Positions 9,103 to 17,579 of a stretch of DNA of 51,588 nt are shown piece after piece. The notes below the pieces were generated by a model. That model did not search any database. It had not been told where the DNA came from and was given only the letters and a program-made list of their open reading frames with translations. Position numbers and translations under genes: made by a program. This stretch comes from Acidobacteriota bacterium (lineage in GTDB: Bacteria > Acidobacteriota > UBA6911). Each line of letters starts with the position of its first letter. The stretch's first letter is position 1. The DNA is taken from the NCBI GenBank assembly GCA_016934295.1, contig JAFGTD010000044.1, positions 1 through 51,588 on the forward strand. The letters are read 5' to 3'.

Positions 9103-10434
9103 ATGAACACCCTCAATCTTCCCGCTCTGGTCGACAACCGCATACTGAGACTCCTGGCATTTGCCGGTCTCTATGTCGCGCAGGGACTGCCTTATGGATT
9201 ATTTATCGTTGCACTGCCCACCTGGTTTGCAGCGAAGGATTATTCCAGTACCGAGGTGGGTTTGTTTATTGCGGTCGTGAGTCTCCCCTGGACCCTGAAG
9301 CTTCTGGCCGGTCCGATTATGGACCGGTTTTCTTTCCTGAGCATGGGACGACGGCGGCCATGGGTGTTGACAGCCCAGACCGGCATTCTGTTCGGATGCC
9401 TCATGCTGTCGACCGGCATAAACGATTTCTACTGGCTGCTTGGATTGGGATTTTTCATTAACTTTTGTGCCGCCTGGCAGGATGTAGCGGTCGACGGCAT
9501 GGCCATCGACATCCTGCCTGAAAATGAGCGTGCCCGCGCGAATGCGTTTATGTTCGGCGGTCAGATGGCAGGCATTTCCGGCGCCAGTGCAGGAGGGGCC
9601 TGGTTGCTCTCCGGATACGGCCTTGGCAGCGCTTTTTTTGTAATGTCCCTCTGTGTCGTACTGATCATGCTCATTCCACTGCTTCTTCGTGAACGCCGGG
9701 GGGAAAAACTGCTGCCGTGGACCAAAGGCGAGGCGCTGCAGAGATCCGTTGCATTACAGGAAACAAAATGGAAAAAGATATTCGGCGACCTGTTCCGAAC
9801 ATTGTTCCTTCCTATGAGCGTCCTGCTTATTGTCGTTGATTTCGGGGAACGGATGACATCCGGCATCCTTCAGACTGTTTTCCCGGTATTAACGACCCAG
9901 GAGCTGGGATTCTCGGATACCTTTTACCCGGAATGGACCGCGGTCGCCGGCATAATTGCAGCCGTATTCTGTATCGTAATGTCTCCGATCATCGACCGCA
10001 TGACGCCTCTGCGCGCGATCTACGGGGGATTGATTTTTAAAGTGTTTACCGTCGGTATCGCGGCATTGCTTGTAAGCTGCTGGAGCAAACCGTTTATCAT
10101 GACCGGGATAATTTTTTCATTCGAGTTTTATACACTGTGGCTTACCATCGCCACCGTTTCGCTCTTCATGACCCTGTGCGCATCCAGAGTGGCGGCATCG
10201 CAATTCGCCATCTATATGGCCCTGTCCAACCTGGCCCTTTCCGCCGGTGCCGGGCTGACCGGTCCCCTGGACAAATTGCTGGATTTTCACCAGATTTTTT
10301 ATGTCGTTACGCTGTTTAATCTTGCCATGATAGGCTGTCTCTTATTCTTTAACCTGGACAAGCACAAAGCCAGGCTGAAAATCATATTCGCATCCGGCGG
10401 CAATGATACCCGGGCCGGAGCTCCCTACCGGTAA
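9103..10434 (+). CDS. MFS transporter, AmpG/PAT-like
   Basis: The 443 aa protein has twelve hydrophobic segments and no signal peptide. N-terminal landmarks of the AmpG/PAT branch of the major facilitator superfamily are present: GLYVAQGLPYGL in TM1, the loop GPIMDRFSFLSMGRRRPWV between TM2 and TM3, and AWQDVAVDGMAIDIL in TM4. AmpG proteins import muropeptides; other members of the branch carry acetyl-CoA or small acids, so the substrate is open. The start ATG has GAGG shortly upstream. It is followed 110 nt later by the two double-cupin genes on the same strand, which may form a functional unit with it. Confidence 0.85.
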   Translation: MNTLNLPALVDNRILRLLAFAGLYVAQGLPYGLFIVALPTWFAAKDYSSTEVGLFIAVVSLPWTLKLLAGPIMDRFSFLSMGRRRPWVLTAQTGILFGCLMLSTGINDFYWLLGLGFFINFCAAWQDVAVDGMAIDILPENERARANAFMFGGQMAGISGASAGGAWLLSGYGLGSAFFVMSLCVVLIMLIPLLLRERRGEKLLPWTKGEALQRSVALQETKWKKIFGDLFRTLFLPMSVLLIVVDFGERMTSGILQTVFPVLTTQELGFSDTFYPEWTAVAGIIAAVFCIVMSPIIDRMTPLRAIYGGLIFKVFTVGIAALLVSCWSKPFIMTGIIFSFEFYTLWLTIATVSLFMTLCASRVAASQFAIYMALSNLALSAGAGLTGPLDKLLDFHQIFYVVTLFNLAMIGCLLFFNLDKHKARLKIIFASGGNDTRAGAPYR

Positions 10435-10545
10435 ATTCGAGAAATTCCGGAAGATCTTTACCGATAAAAAAACTAGTCCGTTGATTGATTGTCATGACTT
10501 GTGATATCAGAGGCATTTAAGCGACATCCACGGAGGGCACACGCT

Positions 10546-11622
10546 ATGGAAAACAGCAAGTATGGGCATTGCATCAAGCCACTGAGTATCGGTGCCGTTA
10601 GTTGGGACGATGTGGAAAAGGCACCGGGTGCCCTGATGATCGGACCGGGGAATGCAAGCCGGGAAATCCGGCTTAACGGGCGAGATCACCTGGAAGGGCT
10701 GAATCTGAATTTTTCCTGGGGAGTCCATACAGAATTGGGCGACTGGCACGCCGGCCTGGACCCGCATGTTCATCCTTACCCGGAGTGCCTGATGTTCGTG
10801 GGGCTGGATACGGCCAACGTCAAATACCTGGGTGCGGAAATCAGCTGCTGCCTGGGACCGGAACTGGAAACCTATACCTTTAACGATCCCACCGTCATTG
10901 TGATCCCGGCCGGCATGCCCCACGGACCGATTACGACCGGCCGGATTTACAGTCCCAAAGGCTTTGGATTCTGGGCCGTCGAACTGAATGCCGTGACGGA
11001 AATGACCTGGATGGGAGAGGGAGCCGCAAACCTGTCCGCCGAACAGTTGAAAAATGCTCCGGAGGGCATGCAGTTCGCCCCGGCGGATAAAATCCTGAAG
11101 AACAAACCTGTCGAAGCGACCGGAAAATACTCCCATCTTGTGAAACCGCTGAAATCTTTCATCCTTGTAGAGCGCAAGCAGCTCAATCCGGAAAGACTTG
11201 CGCAGATTCAGGCAGGAAAGAAGGAAGATGAAAACCGCTCCAGCGGAGTGCCGGGGCCGGGCAGTCCCGATCACCTGGCCTGGATGTGCGGTTCCGACCT
11301 CGAGGGCATGGACGCCAATATCCTGTGGGGATTCTGCAGCCAGCCCGGCATTGCGCGCCGGGGAGCCGGGGCCCACGTGCATCCGACGGATGAAGTCCTG
11401 GTCTACCTGGGCATGGACCCGGAGAATCCCGACAATCTCGGCGCGGAAATCGAAGTGGATATGGGGAAGGACCATGAAAGGCATTTTATCGACAAGCCCA
11501 CGGCCATCGTCTGCCCCGCCGGAACACCCCATACGCCGCTGGTAACCCGGTGGGTCGACAAGCCCTTTGCGTTTTTCGCCGTCACCCTTTCCGGTGAACA
11601 CGAAGCGGAGGTCATCGATTAA
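10546..11622 (+). CDS. Double-cupin protein (first of tandem pair)
   Basis: The start was set at the ATG at 10546 because GGAGG lies 9 nt upstream; the longer frame from 10501 has no such site. The product is about 358 aa with two cupin folds. The first has DPHVHPYPECLMFVG (HxHx3E..G) and IPAGMPHGP (PxGxxH). The second has GAHVHPTDEVLVYLG and CPAGTPHTP. Both folds keep the three His and one Glu that bind a metal in this superfamily. No signal peptide, so cytoplasmic. Function is unknown; bicupins include oxalate decarboxylases, dioxygenases and isomerases. The next gene is a full-length paralog, so the pair encodes four metal cupin sites. Confidence 0.8.
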   Translation: MENSKYGHCIKPLSIGAVSWDDVEKAPGALMIGPGNASREIRLNGRDHLEGLNLNFSWGVHTELGDWHAGLDPHVHPYPECLMFVGLDTANVKYLGAEISCCLGPELETYTFNDPTVIVIPAGMPHGPITTGRIYSPKGFGFWAVELNAVTEMTWMGEGAANLSAEQLKNAPEGMQFAPADKILKNKPVEATGKYSHLVKPLKSFILVERKQLNPERLAQIQAGKKEDENRSSGVPGPGSPDHLAWMCGSDLEGMDANILWGFCSQPGIARRGAGAHVHPTDEVLVYLGMDPENPDNLGAEIEVDMGKDHERHFIDKPTAIVCPAGTPHTPLVTRWVDKPFAFFAVTLSGEHEAEVID

Positions 11623-11627
11623 ACGAT

Positions 11628-11653
11628 GTAGGGGCGAACCTCGTGTTCGCCTT
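11628..11653. repeat. Short palindromic repeat copy
   Basis: GTAGGGGCGAACCTCGTGTT followed by CGCCTTA sits 5 nt after the stop codon of the first double-cupin gene. It is the minimal form of the GGGGCGAAC/GTTCGCC family seen at six places in the window. Confidence 0.8.
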
Positions 11654-11781
11654 ATAAAAAACCGTTGCATGTTGAACGTTTACACGTTGCACGTTAAAAA
11701 CAAAAAGATCGTTGAAGGTTCAAACATGGGGGTTTGAATCTTCAATCTTTAATTTGAAATCTTTTTTGAGGGATATTCGAA

Positions 11782-12849
11782 ATGGCGACCGGAAAATATC
11801 AGCATCTGTTCAAGCCTCTGAAAACGGCCGAGATCCCCGGACAGGAACAGTTTTTCAAAAATACGGGCAATGCGGACGTCAACCGCTGGCTCAACGGCCG
11901 GGACCACCTGGACGGGGTGGCGCTCAATTTTTCCTGGGGATTCTACACCGGCCTCGGCGACTGGCATCCCGGAATGGATCCCCATATTCATCCCTATCCG
12001 GAGGCCCTGGGATTTGTCGGGCTCGATCCCGACAGGCCCGAATACCTGGGCGCCGAAGTTGATTTCTGCCTGGGGAAGGAACTGGAGGTCCACACCTTCG
12101 ACAAACCTACGGTCGTTGTGGCGCCGGGCGGATTTCTTCACTGCCCTTTAGTGACAAAGAACGTAACCAGCCCGATCGGCTACAGCTTTTTCATCATATC
12201 CCTGGGGGCGGATCCGACAACCCGGTGGATGGGAGACGGCATGTCCGAGGAGCAAATGGCACGCATGCGGCCCGATCCCGACAGCGGAATCAAGTCTCCC
12301 ATGAATTCCTCATTCAGCAAGAAAAGGTACCGTTTTGCTGAAGATACAGTGACGCACGGCAATCTTTACACACATTACGTCAAACCTCTTATTCCCAATA
12401 CGATGACCGCGCGGCCCCTGGACGAAGAGGAAAAATCCCTGTTTGGAGAAATGGCTCTGAACGGTCGGAAACCGGGGCCGGGACTGTCGGAAAACGCCGT
12501 CTGGATGTTCGGTCCCGACCTGGCGGGCATGAAACTGAATTTTTGCTGGGCCATCCACAGTCAGCCCGGACTCTGGATGCGCGGCCCGGGGCGCGGCGCC
12601 CATGTGCACCCCTACGATGAAGTCCTTGTATTGGCCGGAACCGAACCCGCCGATATCAATTACCTCGGAGCCGAGATCCAGATCGACATGGGCCCGGAAC
12701 ACGAAAGGTATGTTATCGATGAACCCACCGCCGTCGTTCTGCCCGCCGGTGTGCCGCACAACCCGATCGTCACGCGCTGGGTCGACAAGCCGTTCGGAGT
12801 ACTGATGATATCCCTGGGCCCCGATCACCAAACCACCTACGTGGATTAA
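11782..12849 (+). CDS. Double-cupin protein (second of tandem pair)
   Basis: The 355 aa product has GAGGG 10 nt upstream of its ATG. It is a full-length paralog of 10546-11622, with LNGRDHL, NFSWG, GDWH and the tail VTRWVDKPF conserved in order. Cupin 1 has DPHIHPYPEALGFVG and APGGFLHCP. Cupin 2 has GAHVHPYDEVLVLAG and LPAGVPHNP. Both keep complete HxHx3E and H sets. The two genes are about 160 nt apart with a palindromic repeat between them. Their divergence suggests distinct substrates or a hetero-oligomer. No catalytic assignment is justified. Confidence 0.8.
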   Translation: MATGKYQHLFKPLKTAEIPGQEQFFKNTGNADVNRWLNGRDHLDGVALNFSWGFYTGLGDWHPGMDPHIHPYPEALGFVGLDPDRPEYLGAEVDFCLGKELEVHTFDKPTVVVAPGGFLHCPLVTKNVTSPIGYSFFIISLGADPTTRWMGDGMSEEQMARMRPDPDSGIKSPMNSSFSKKRYRFAEDTVTHGNLYTHYVKPLIPNTMTARPLDEEEKSLFGEMALNGRKPGPGLSENAVWMFGPDLAGMKLNFCWAIHSQPGLWMRGPGRGAHVHPYDEVLVLAGTEPADINYLGAEIQIDMGPEHERYVIDEPTAVVLPAGVPHNPIVTRWVDKPFGVLMISLGPDHQTTYVD

Positions 12850-12869
12850 TCTGTTTATTCCGGCGCGGC

Positions 12870-12942
12870 AGGGGCGAATACAAGGTTCGCGCACATATGA
12901 TGACGAGGTCGGAACAAGGGTAAACACAAGGTTCGCCCCTAC
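12870..12942. repeat. Double palindromic repeat copy
   Basis: Two half units, AGGGGCGAATACAAGGTTCG and GTAAACACAAGGTTCGCCCC, are separated by GATGACGAGGTCGGAACAA. The copy lies between the convergent 3' ends of the second cupin gene and the DUF6249 gene and stops 3 nt before the latter's stop codon. Confidence 0.85.
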
Positions 12943-12945
12943 ATA

Positions 12946-13323
12946 TTATTGCTTATCCGACTCTTTGTTGAAATATCGGTCGTAGTTGATCCTGTCGTTG
13001 ATGATCAACGCGATTCCGATGAGCATCGGGATGGATCCTAAACCAATCAATGGGAAAAGGGCATCCTTCTCCGTTTGCCCGATTAATAAACCGAAAACGC
13101 AGACTCCGATTCCAACCGCCAGGGCTACCATTCCACTCCGGTACGGCACCCGGGGCGCCTTCTTTTCCTCCAGCGACAGGCCTTCAAGAGCCACGCCCTT
13201 TTCGATGGCCTTTTCAATAACTTTCATCTTATTTTTCTTACTAAAATGATCCACTATTATCGCAACAATCGGGATGGACAGGGAAAAAACGATCGCGACG
13301 ATTGGTACCCATTCTATTGTCAT
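12946..13323 (-). CDS. DUF6249-like small membrane protein
   Basis: The 125 aa protein has an N-terminal transmembrane segment (about 5-25), a charged cytoplasmic stretch (KKNKMKVIEKAIEKGVALEGLSLEEKK) and two more hydrophobic segments (about 63-85 and 90-108). This matches the layout of DUF6249 proteins, whose genes are commonly found beside ECF sigma factor genes. Here it is divergent from an ECF sigma gene, and the 168-base gap between them carries mirrored promoter-like boxes. A role as sensor or target of that sigma factor is inferred, not shown. Confidence 0.7.
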   Translation of the reverse strand: MTIEWVPIVAIVFSLSIPIVAIIVDHFSKKNKMKVIEKAIEKGVALEGLSLEEKKAPRVPYRSGMVALAVGIGVCVFGLLIGQTEKDALFPLIGLGSIPMLIGIALIINDRINYDRYFNKESDKQ

Positions 13324-13426
13324 AAGAATCCCCTTTAAAGGTTTACATGCGTTTTCATAGTTTTTTGATCCGGCACTTTATCATCCGAAGCTCCGTTATT
13401 TACTTGGACCTGGAAAATTTTTAAAC

Positions 13427-13472
13427 GGTTGCATTTTTAGGTTTGCAACCATTTTTACTGCAGTTCGTTCTA
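13427..13472. promoter_or_regulatory. Mirrored TGCAACC boxes, candidate ECF promoters
   Basis: TGCAACC occurs on the minus strand at 13427-13433 and on the plus strand at 13444-13450, facing outward with a 10-nt centre. Fifteen bases after the plus copy comes CGTTCTA (13466-13472), a good ECF -10 candidate, about 20 nt before the sigma gene start. Fifteen bases after the minus copy comes AGGTCCA, a weaker match. The arrangement would let one sigma factor autoregulate and drive the divergent membrane gene. Confidence 0.5.
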
Positions 13473-13491
13473 AATTAATAGCCTTGGCAGG

Positions 13492-14067
13492 ATGAGGGCA
13501 AAAGAGGAATCCGATACGTTGACGATCGAACAGCGAGAGCAAATAGAACGATTTTTGCCCTTAAATCCCGAACGGGCCGAAAGATTTGTTCAGGAATGGG
13601 AGGAATACGTGCTTTCGTGCATCCGTCGAATGCGCATCGCGGATGAAGAGGACGTTCTTTATCGCATTTTTTACAGGGCGCTGAATGCCCTGCCCGATTT
13701 TCGCGGCGACAGCAAAATCTCCACCTGGCTGTACAGAATCACCTGGCGCGAAGGCATACGTCATATCCAAAAAAATAAATCTTCTGCACGGATTGAAACT
13801 CCCATCGACGAGGTGGACGATCCGCCGGATCCCGGCGAGAGCGTCCTTGAAGTATTGGAAAGACGGGAAACGGCCGGGCATGTGCAGCGGGCCCTGTCCA
13901 GGCTGCCTGTAAAGGACCGTGAGATCCTTGCCCTGAAATATCTGGAAGAACTGAAAACAGAGGAAATGGCCGAACGCCTCGACATCCCGACCGGAACGGT
14001 CAAGGCGAGAATCCATCGCGCCCTGGCCAAACTCAAAAATTTACTGGAGAAGAATCATGACGGATAA
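13492..14067 (+). CDS. ECF-type RNA polymerase sigma factor
   Basis: The 191 aa protein has sigma-70 region 2 at about residues 35-95 (VLYRIFYRALNALPDFRGDS, STWLYRITWREGIRHIQK) and region 4 at about 130-185 (LSRLPVKDREILALKYLEEL then EEMAERLDIPTGTVKARIHR). Region 3 is absent, which is the ECF layout. It directs core RNA polymerase to a small stress or envelope regulon. The downstream gene overlaps it by 11 nt and encodes a membrane protein that probably tunes its activity. Confidence 0.9.
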   Translation: MRAKEESDTLTIEQREQIERFLPLNPERAERFVQEWEEYVLSCIRRMRIADEEDVLYRIFYRALNALPDFRGDSKISTWLYRITWREGIRHIQKNKSSARIETPIDEVDDPPDPGESVLEVLERRETAGHVQRALSRLPVKDREILALKYLEELKTEEMAERLDIPTGTVKARIHRALAKLKNLLEKNHDG

Positions 14068-14431
14068 GCTGCCCGTAAAAGAACACCTTCGCAACGCCGC
14101 CCTGTACCGGCCTGTGACCGCATCTTCACCCGGCAGGGAATGGAAGAATCAACTGCTTCTCCAGTACAGCATGTCCAGGCAAATCAACCGTGCCCTGCGG
14201 ACTAGAACCGGAATGTTAAAATGGTATGTCTGTATCGGAGTGCCATTCATCTGCATCCTGCTTGTATTCGCCGCTTACTTCGGCTTTATAAACCCGGTAG
14301 ACTGGATTGAAAGCATTGGTTCAATAAAAGACTGGAACATTCCGCCGATCGGCCTGAAAGAAACCTTCATTTTTATCGCCGCGGTCAACGGTTTGACATT
14401 CCTGATCCAAAAACGGGATTTGATATTTTGA
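14057..14431 (+). CDS. Small membrane protein coupled to ECF sigma factor
   Basis: The 124 aa protein starts inside the end of the sigma gene, implying translational coupling. A soluble N-terminal part of about 50 residues is followed by a strong transmembrane segment (about 55-76, WYVCIGVPFICILLVFAAYF) and a second hydrophobic stretch near the C-terminus (about 101-115). The position is that of an anti-sigma factor. The typical zinc anti-sigma motif (HxxxCxxC) is absent, so it is either an atypical anti-sigma factor or another membrane partner. No family is recognised with confidence. Confidence 0.65.
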   Translation: MTDKLPVKEHLRNAALYRPVTASSPGREWKNQLLLQYSMSRQINRALRTRTGMLKWYVCIGVPFICILLVFAAYFGFINPVDWIESIGSIKDWNIPPIGLKETFIFIAAVNGLTFLIQKRDLIF

Positions 14432-14508
14432 TTCAGTCCCAGGGAACCGCGCAGAGGCGGCATTGCCCTAAAACCTGCCTTTGTTGATGCATATTATCCT
14501 GTCTGAAA

Positions 14509-14630
14509 TGCAGGTTTGCGGACCAAAATCGGGATCGGGGTCGGGATCGGAACCGGTATCGAAAGGGCGCGACACCAGCGGGAGCGATACCGATTCCGAC
14601 CCCGACACCGATGGGAACCTGCCGCAAACG
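14509..14630. repeat. Large hexanucleotide palindrome in a gene-free stretch
   Basis: The interval 14432-14771 has no credible gene. It holds a run of ATCGGG-like hexamers (14534-14561) whose imperfect reverse complement lies at 14585-14612, with 25 of 28 positions matching. An outer pair, GCAGGTTTGCGG against AACCTGCCGCAAA, extends the structure to about 120 nt. The cruciform or RNA hairpin ends about 140 nt before asnA. Confidence 0.8.
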
Positions 14631-14771
14631 AATCGCCAATCATTGGCCACAGGGGGCGGCTGATCGGCGTGCCTGAGCCATACGTTCGCTTGACAATGCC
14701 ATCTCCCGAAGTAGAATACCTGCTGGCAAATCAGGGGAATATTGAGGAAATAGAACCGATAGGAGAACATA

Positions 14772-15902
14772 ATGGCAGATAAGACTGCGGATCTGGCAGG
14801 ACCGGGAATAGGCAACTACGACGACCTGGCAAAAGAATTACCCGATAACTATGAAGCCCTTCTTCCTCCGAAAGAGCGAATGCGGGCCGTCCACATGATA
14901 AAAAATTACATTGAGGAGAACCTGTGCAGGGAACTCAACCTGCAGATGGTGCGGGTTCCCCTGATCGTCGACAAAGACAGCGGGGTGAACGACTACCTGG
15001 ACCGCGACGGATCCCGGACGCCGGTGGAATTTCCGTGCGGGCTCGGCCTCGAAAAGCGGATCACGGCCCAGGTGGTGCAGGCGGCGACCAAGTGGAAGCG
15101 GATGGCGCTGACGTATTTCGACTGCGGCGTAGGCGAAGGCGTCTGCACCGATATGCGGGCGGTGCGCAAGGACTACTTCCTGGACCACGACCACAGTTCC
15201 TACGTGGACCAGTGGGACTGGGAGCGAACGATCACCGCGGAGGACCGCAACATCGATTTCCTCAAGGACGTCGTCCGGAAGCTGTGGAAGGTAATCGTGG
15301 GCGCAGGGAAAATGGTGCGGGAAGAATACCCCGCCCTCAAAACGGACAAGTATCCGGATTTCCCGGAGGAGCTGGAGTTCCTCCATGCCGAGGATATGCT
15401 CCATCTTTATCCCGACCTGCCGCGCAAGCAGCGGGAAACCCGGACGCTGCAGGAAAAAGCCCGGGCGCTGTTCATCATCGGCATCGGATACCCGCTGAAG
15501 GACGGGTATCCGCACGAGATGCGCGCCGCGGACTACGACGACTGGATCACCGAAACGATCGTTAAAAACGGCGAGCAGTATCACGGACTCAACGGCGATA
15601 TCCTGGTGTGGAATCCGGTCACGAAGCGGCGTCACGAACTGAGTTCCATGGGCATTCGTGTCACGAAGGACAGCATGAAGGTGCAGCTGAAGATGGCGGG
15701 ACAGGAAGATTTCCTGAAGCTGCCGTACCACCAGGCGATTCTGAACGACGAGATTCCGCTCAGCATCGGAGGCGGCATCGGCCAGTCACGGACTTACATG
15801 TACCTGCTTCGCACCGCGCATATTGGAGAGGTGGAAGTCTCCGTGTGGCCCAAGGTTCTCAAAGAGATCTGCGCCGCAAAGAATATTCACGTTCTGGAAT
15901 AA
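14772..15902 (+). CDS. asnA: Aspartate-ammonia ligase (asparagine synthetase A)
   Basis: The 376 aa protein starts at an ATG with AGGAG 8 nt upstream. It aligns along its length with the AsnA family, which makes asparagine from aspartate, ammonia and ATP in the cytoplasm. Diagnostic blocks are AATKWKRMAL, YVDQWDWERTI, ADYDDW, GLNGDILVWNPV, ELSSMGIRV and the C-terminal IGGGIGQSR, which corresponds to class II synthetase motif 3. It is somewhat longer than E. coli AsnA (330 aa) because of an N-terminal extension of about 25 residues and a longer central segment. It converges on asnS, so asparagine synthesis and charging genes are neighbours. Confidence 0.95.
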   Translation: MADKTADLAGPGIGNYDDLAKELPDNYEALLPPKERMRAVHMIKNYIEENLCRELNLQMVRVPLIVDKDSGVNDYLDRDGSRTPVEFPCGLGLEKRITAQVVQAATKWKRMALTYFDCGVGEGVCTDMRAVRKDYFLDHDHSSYVDQWDWERTITAEDRNIDFLKDVVRKLWKVIVGAGKMVREEYPALKTDKYPDFPEELEFLHAEDMLHLYPDLPRKQRETRTLQEKARALFIIGIGYPLKDGYPHEMRAADYDDWITETIVKNGEQYHGLNGDILVWNPVTKRRHELSSMGIRVTKDSMKVQLKMAGQEDFLKLPYHQAILNDEIPLSIGGGIGQSRTYMYLLRTAHIGEVEVSVWPKVLKEICAAKNIHVLE

Positions 15903-15926
15903 TCCAAATACCTTGGAATGAGCGAA

Positions 15927-16000
15927 TAGGGGCGAACACAAGGTTCGTGCTTATTTGGTGACAAGGCCGGAATAAGGGCGAACACAAGGTTCGCCCCTAC
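15927..16000. repeat. Double palindromic repeat copy between asnA and asnS
   Basis: TAGGGGCGAACACAAGGTTC and AAGGGCGAACACAAGGTTCG flank TTTGGTGACAAGGCCGGAAT. The copy occupies nearly the whole space between two convergent genes and ends exactly at the stop codon of asnS. It is the best-preserved long copy in the window. Confidence 0.9.
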
Positions 16001-17395
16001 CTAAAACGCCGCGTTTCCCGGTACGCGGGGGCAGAGGCAGACATCGCGGATGTTCGCCATGCCGGTGACGAACATCAGGGCCCGTTCGAAGCCCAGGCCG
16101 AAGCCGCCGTGCGGAACGGACCCGAACCGGCGCAGGTCCATATACCAGCCGTATTTCGCCGGATCCATGTCGCACTCCTGCATCCTCCGCATGAGTTTGT
16201 CCTGCCTGTGTTCGCGCTGCGATCCCCCGATCAGCTCCCCGACGCGCGGGACCAGGAAATCGAAACAGGCAACGGTCCTGTCGTCATCGTTGCAGTACAT
16301 ATAAAAAGGCTTGATGGACCGTGGATAGTTGATGACAAACGAGGGACGCTTCGTGTACTCCTCCGTGATCCAGCGTTCGTGCTCCGTCTGCAGGCCCTCG
16401 CCCCATTCGACCGGATACTCGAACGTCCTGCCCGACGCCTTCAGCGCCTTGACCGCTTCGGTGTAATCCAGGACCGCAAAATCCGCTTCAAGAACCGCCT
16501 TCAGCTTGTCCTTCAGCCCTTTCTCTATCCGCTCGTCAAAGAAGCGAAGGTCTCTCCCGCAATGGTCGAACACGTATTGGATAAGGTACTTCACGAAGTC
16601 GCCGGCGAGAACGATGTCGTCTTCAAGATCGGAGAAGGCGAATTCCGGCTCTATCATCCAGAACTCCGACGCATGGCGCGCCGTATTCGAATTCTCGGCC
16701 CGGAATGTGGGGCCGAACGTATAGACCTTCGAAAGCGACATCGCCAGGATCTCGGCTTCCAGCTGTCCGGAAACGGTGAGGCTGCATCTCTCGCCGAAGA
16801 AGTCTTTCGTGTAATCAATGCCGCCGTTCTGCCCCCTGGGAAGCTTATTCAAATCAAGCGAAGTCACCTGGAACATCTCCCCGGCGCCCTCGCAGTCGCT
16901 GGTCGTGAGGATGGGGGAATGCACATATACGAAGCCGCGTTGGTTGAAGAAGGAATGCACGGCGAAGGAGAGTGCCGACCGCATCCTGAAAACCGCCCCG
17001 AAGGTGTTCGTCCGCGGACGCATGTGAGCGACCGTCCGCAAAAATTCGAACGACGTCCCCGCCTTCTGGACCGGGGAGGCGGCGGCGCATTCCCCGACAA
17101 TCTCGACACGGGAAGGCACAATCTCGATTCTCTGGCCTTTGGCAGGGGATTCCCGGACCTGTCCTTCGACAAATACACTGGCTCCCGTCAGGAGCGATAG
17201 AACGCGGTCGTAGTTATCGAGGGATTCTTCGAGCACTACCTGGACGGAATCGAATACGGAGCCGTCGTTAAGGTGCATGAACGCCACGTTCTTGCTGCTT
17301 CTAAGGGATTTGATCCACCCGCCCACGGAGACTGTGTCGCCGGGCTTCGAGGATTTCAGTACGGCAGAGATTTCGTTTCGCTTCGGATAGGCCAC
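16001..17395 (-). CDS. asnS: Asparagine-tRNA ligase
   Basis: A start at the GTG at 17395 is preferred over the longer frame because AGGGAG lies about 7 nt upstream; this gives 464 aa, the normal size. An N-terminal OB-fold anticodon-binding domain (VSVGGWIKSLRSSKNVAFM) is followed by the class IIb catalytic core. Motif 2 is FRAENSNTARHASEFWMIEP with its ATP-binding Arg, and motif 3 is GGFGLGFERALMF. It charges tRNA-Asn with asparagine in the cytoplasm. The direct AsnRS route fits with AsnA being encoded next door. Confidence 0.96.
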   Translation of the reverse strand: MAYPKRNEISAVLKSSKPGDTVSVGGWIKSLRSSKNVAFMHLNDGSVFDSVQVVLEESLDNYDRVLSLLTGASVFVEGQVRESPAKGQRIEIVPSRVEIVGECAAASPVQKAGTSFEFLRTVAHMRPRTNTFGAVFRMRSALSFAVHSFFNQRGFVYVHSPILTTSDCEGAGEMFQVTSLDLNKLPRGQNGGIDYTKDFFGERCSLTVSGQLEAEILAMSLSKVYTFGPTFRAENSNTARHASEFWMIEPEFAFSDLEDDIVLAGDFVKYLIQYVFDHCGRDLRFFDERIEKGLKDKLKAVLEADFAVLDYTEAVKALKASGRTFEYPVEWGEGLQTEHERWITEEYTKRPSFVINYPRSIKPFYMYCNDDDRTVACFDFLVPRVGELIGGSQREHRQDKLMRRMQECDMDPAKYGWYMDLRRFGSVPHGGFGLGFERALMFVTGMANIRDVCLCPRVPGNAAF

Positions 17396-17579
17396 GTCAA
17401 TACTCCCTGTGTTTAATCGTTCCTGTGTCTGTATGAGCAAGACAACATAGTTTTAATCCGCATTTCCTACAAAGCTATAACGCTTCGTTGACTGTAGCAA
17501 CAGAATTAAGGCAGTAAAAACAACAAAACAGAATATAATCTTCCGAATTCCAATCTTCGGTAAAAAGGAGGCGAGTCCA

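Noticed and set aside
10507-11670. 387-codon minus-strand frame opposite the first cupin gene
   Set aside because: Antisense shadow; the plus strand has the cupin motifs and the ribosome site.
14481-14782. Small frames rich in Gly-Ser and Asp-Thr in the asnA leader
   Set aside because: They are translations of the hexanucleotide palindrome and lack ribosome sites.
16109-17200. 363-codon plus-strand frame opposite asnS
   Set aside because: The minus strand encodes complete asparaginyl-tRNA synthetase motifs.
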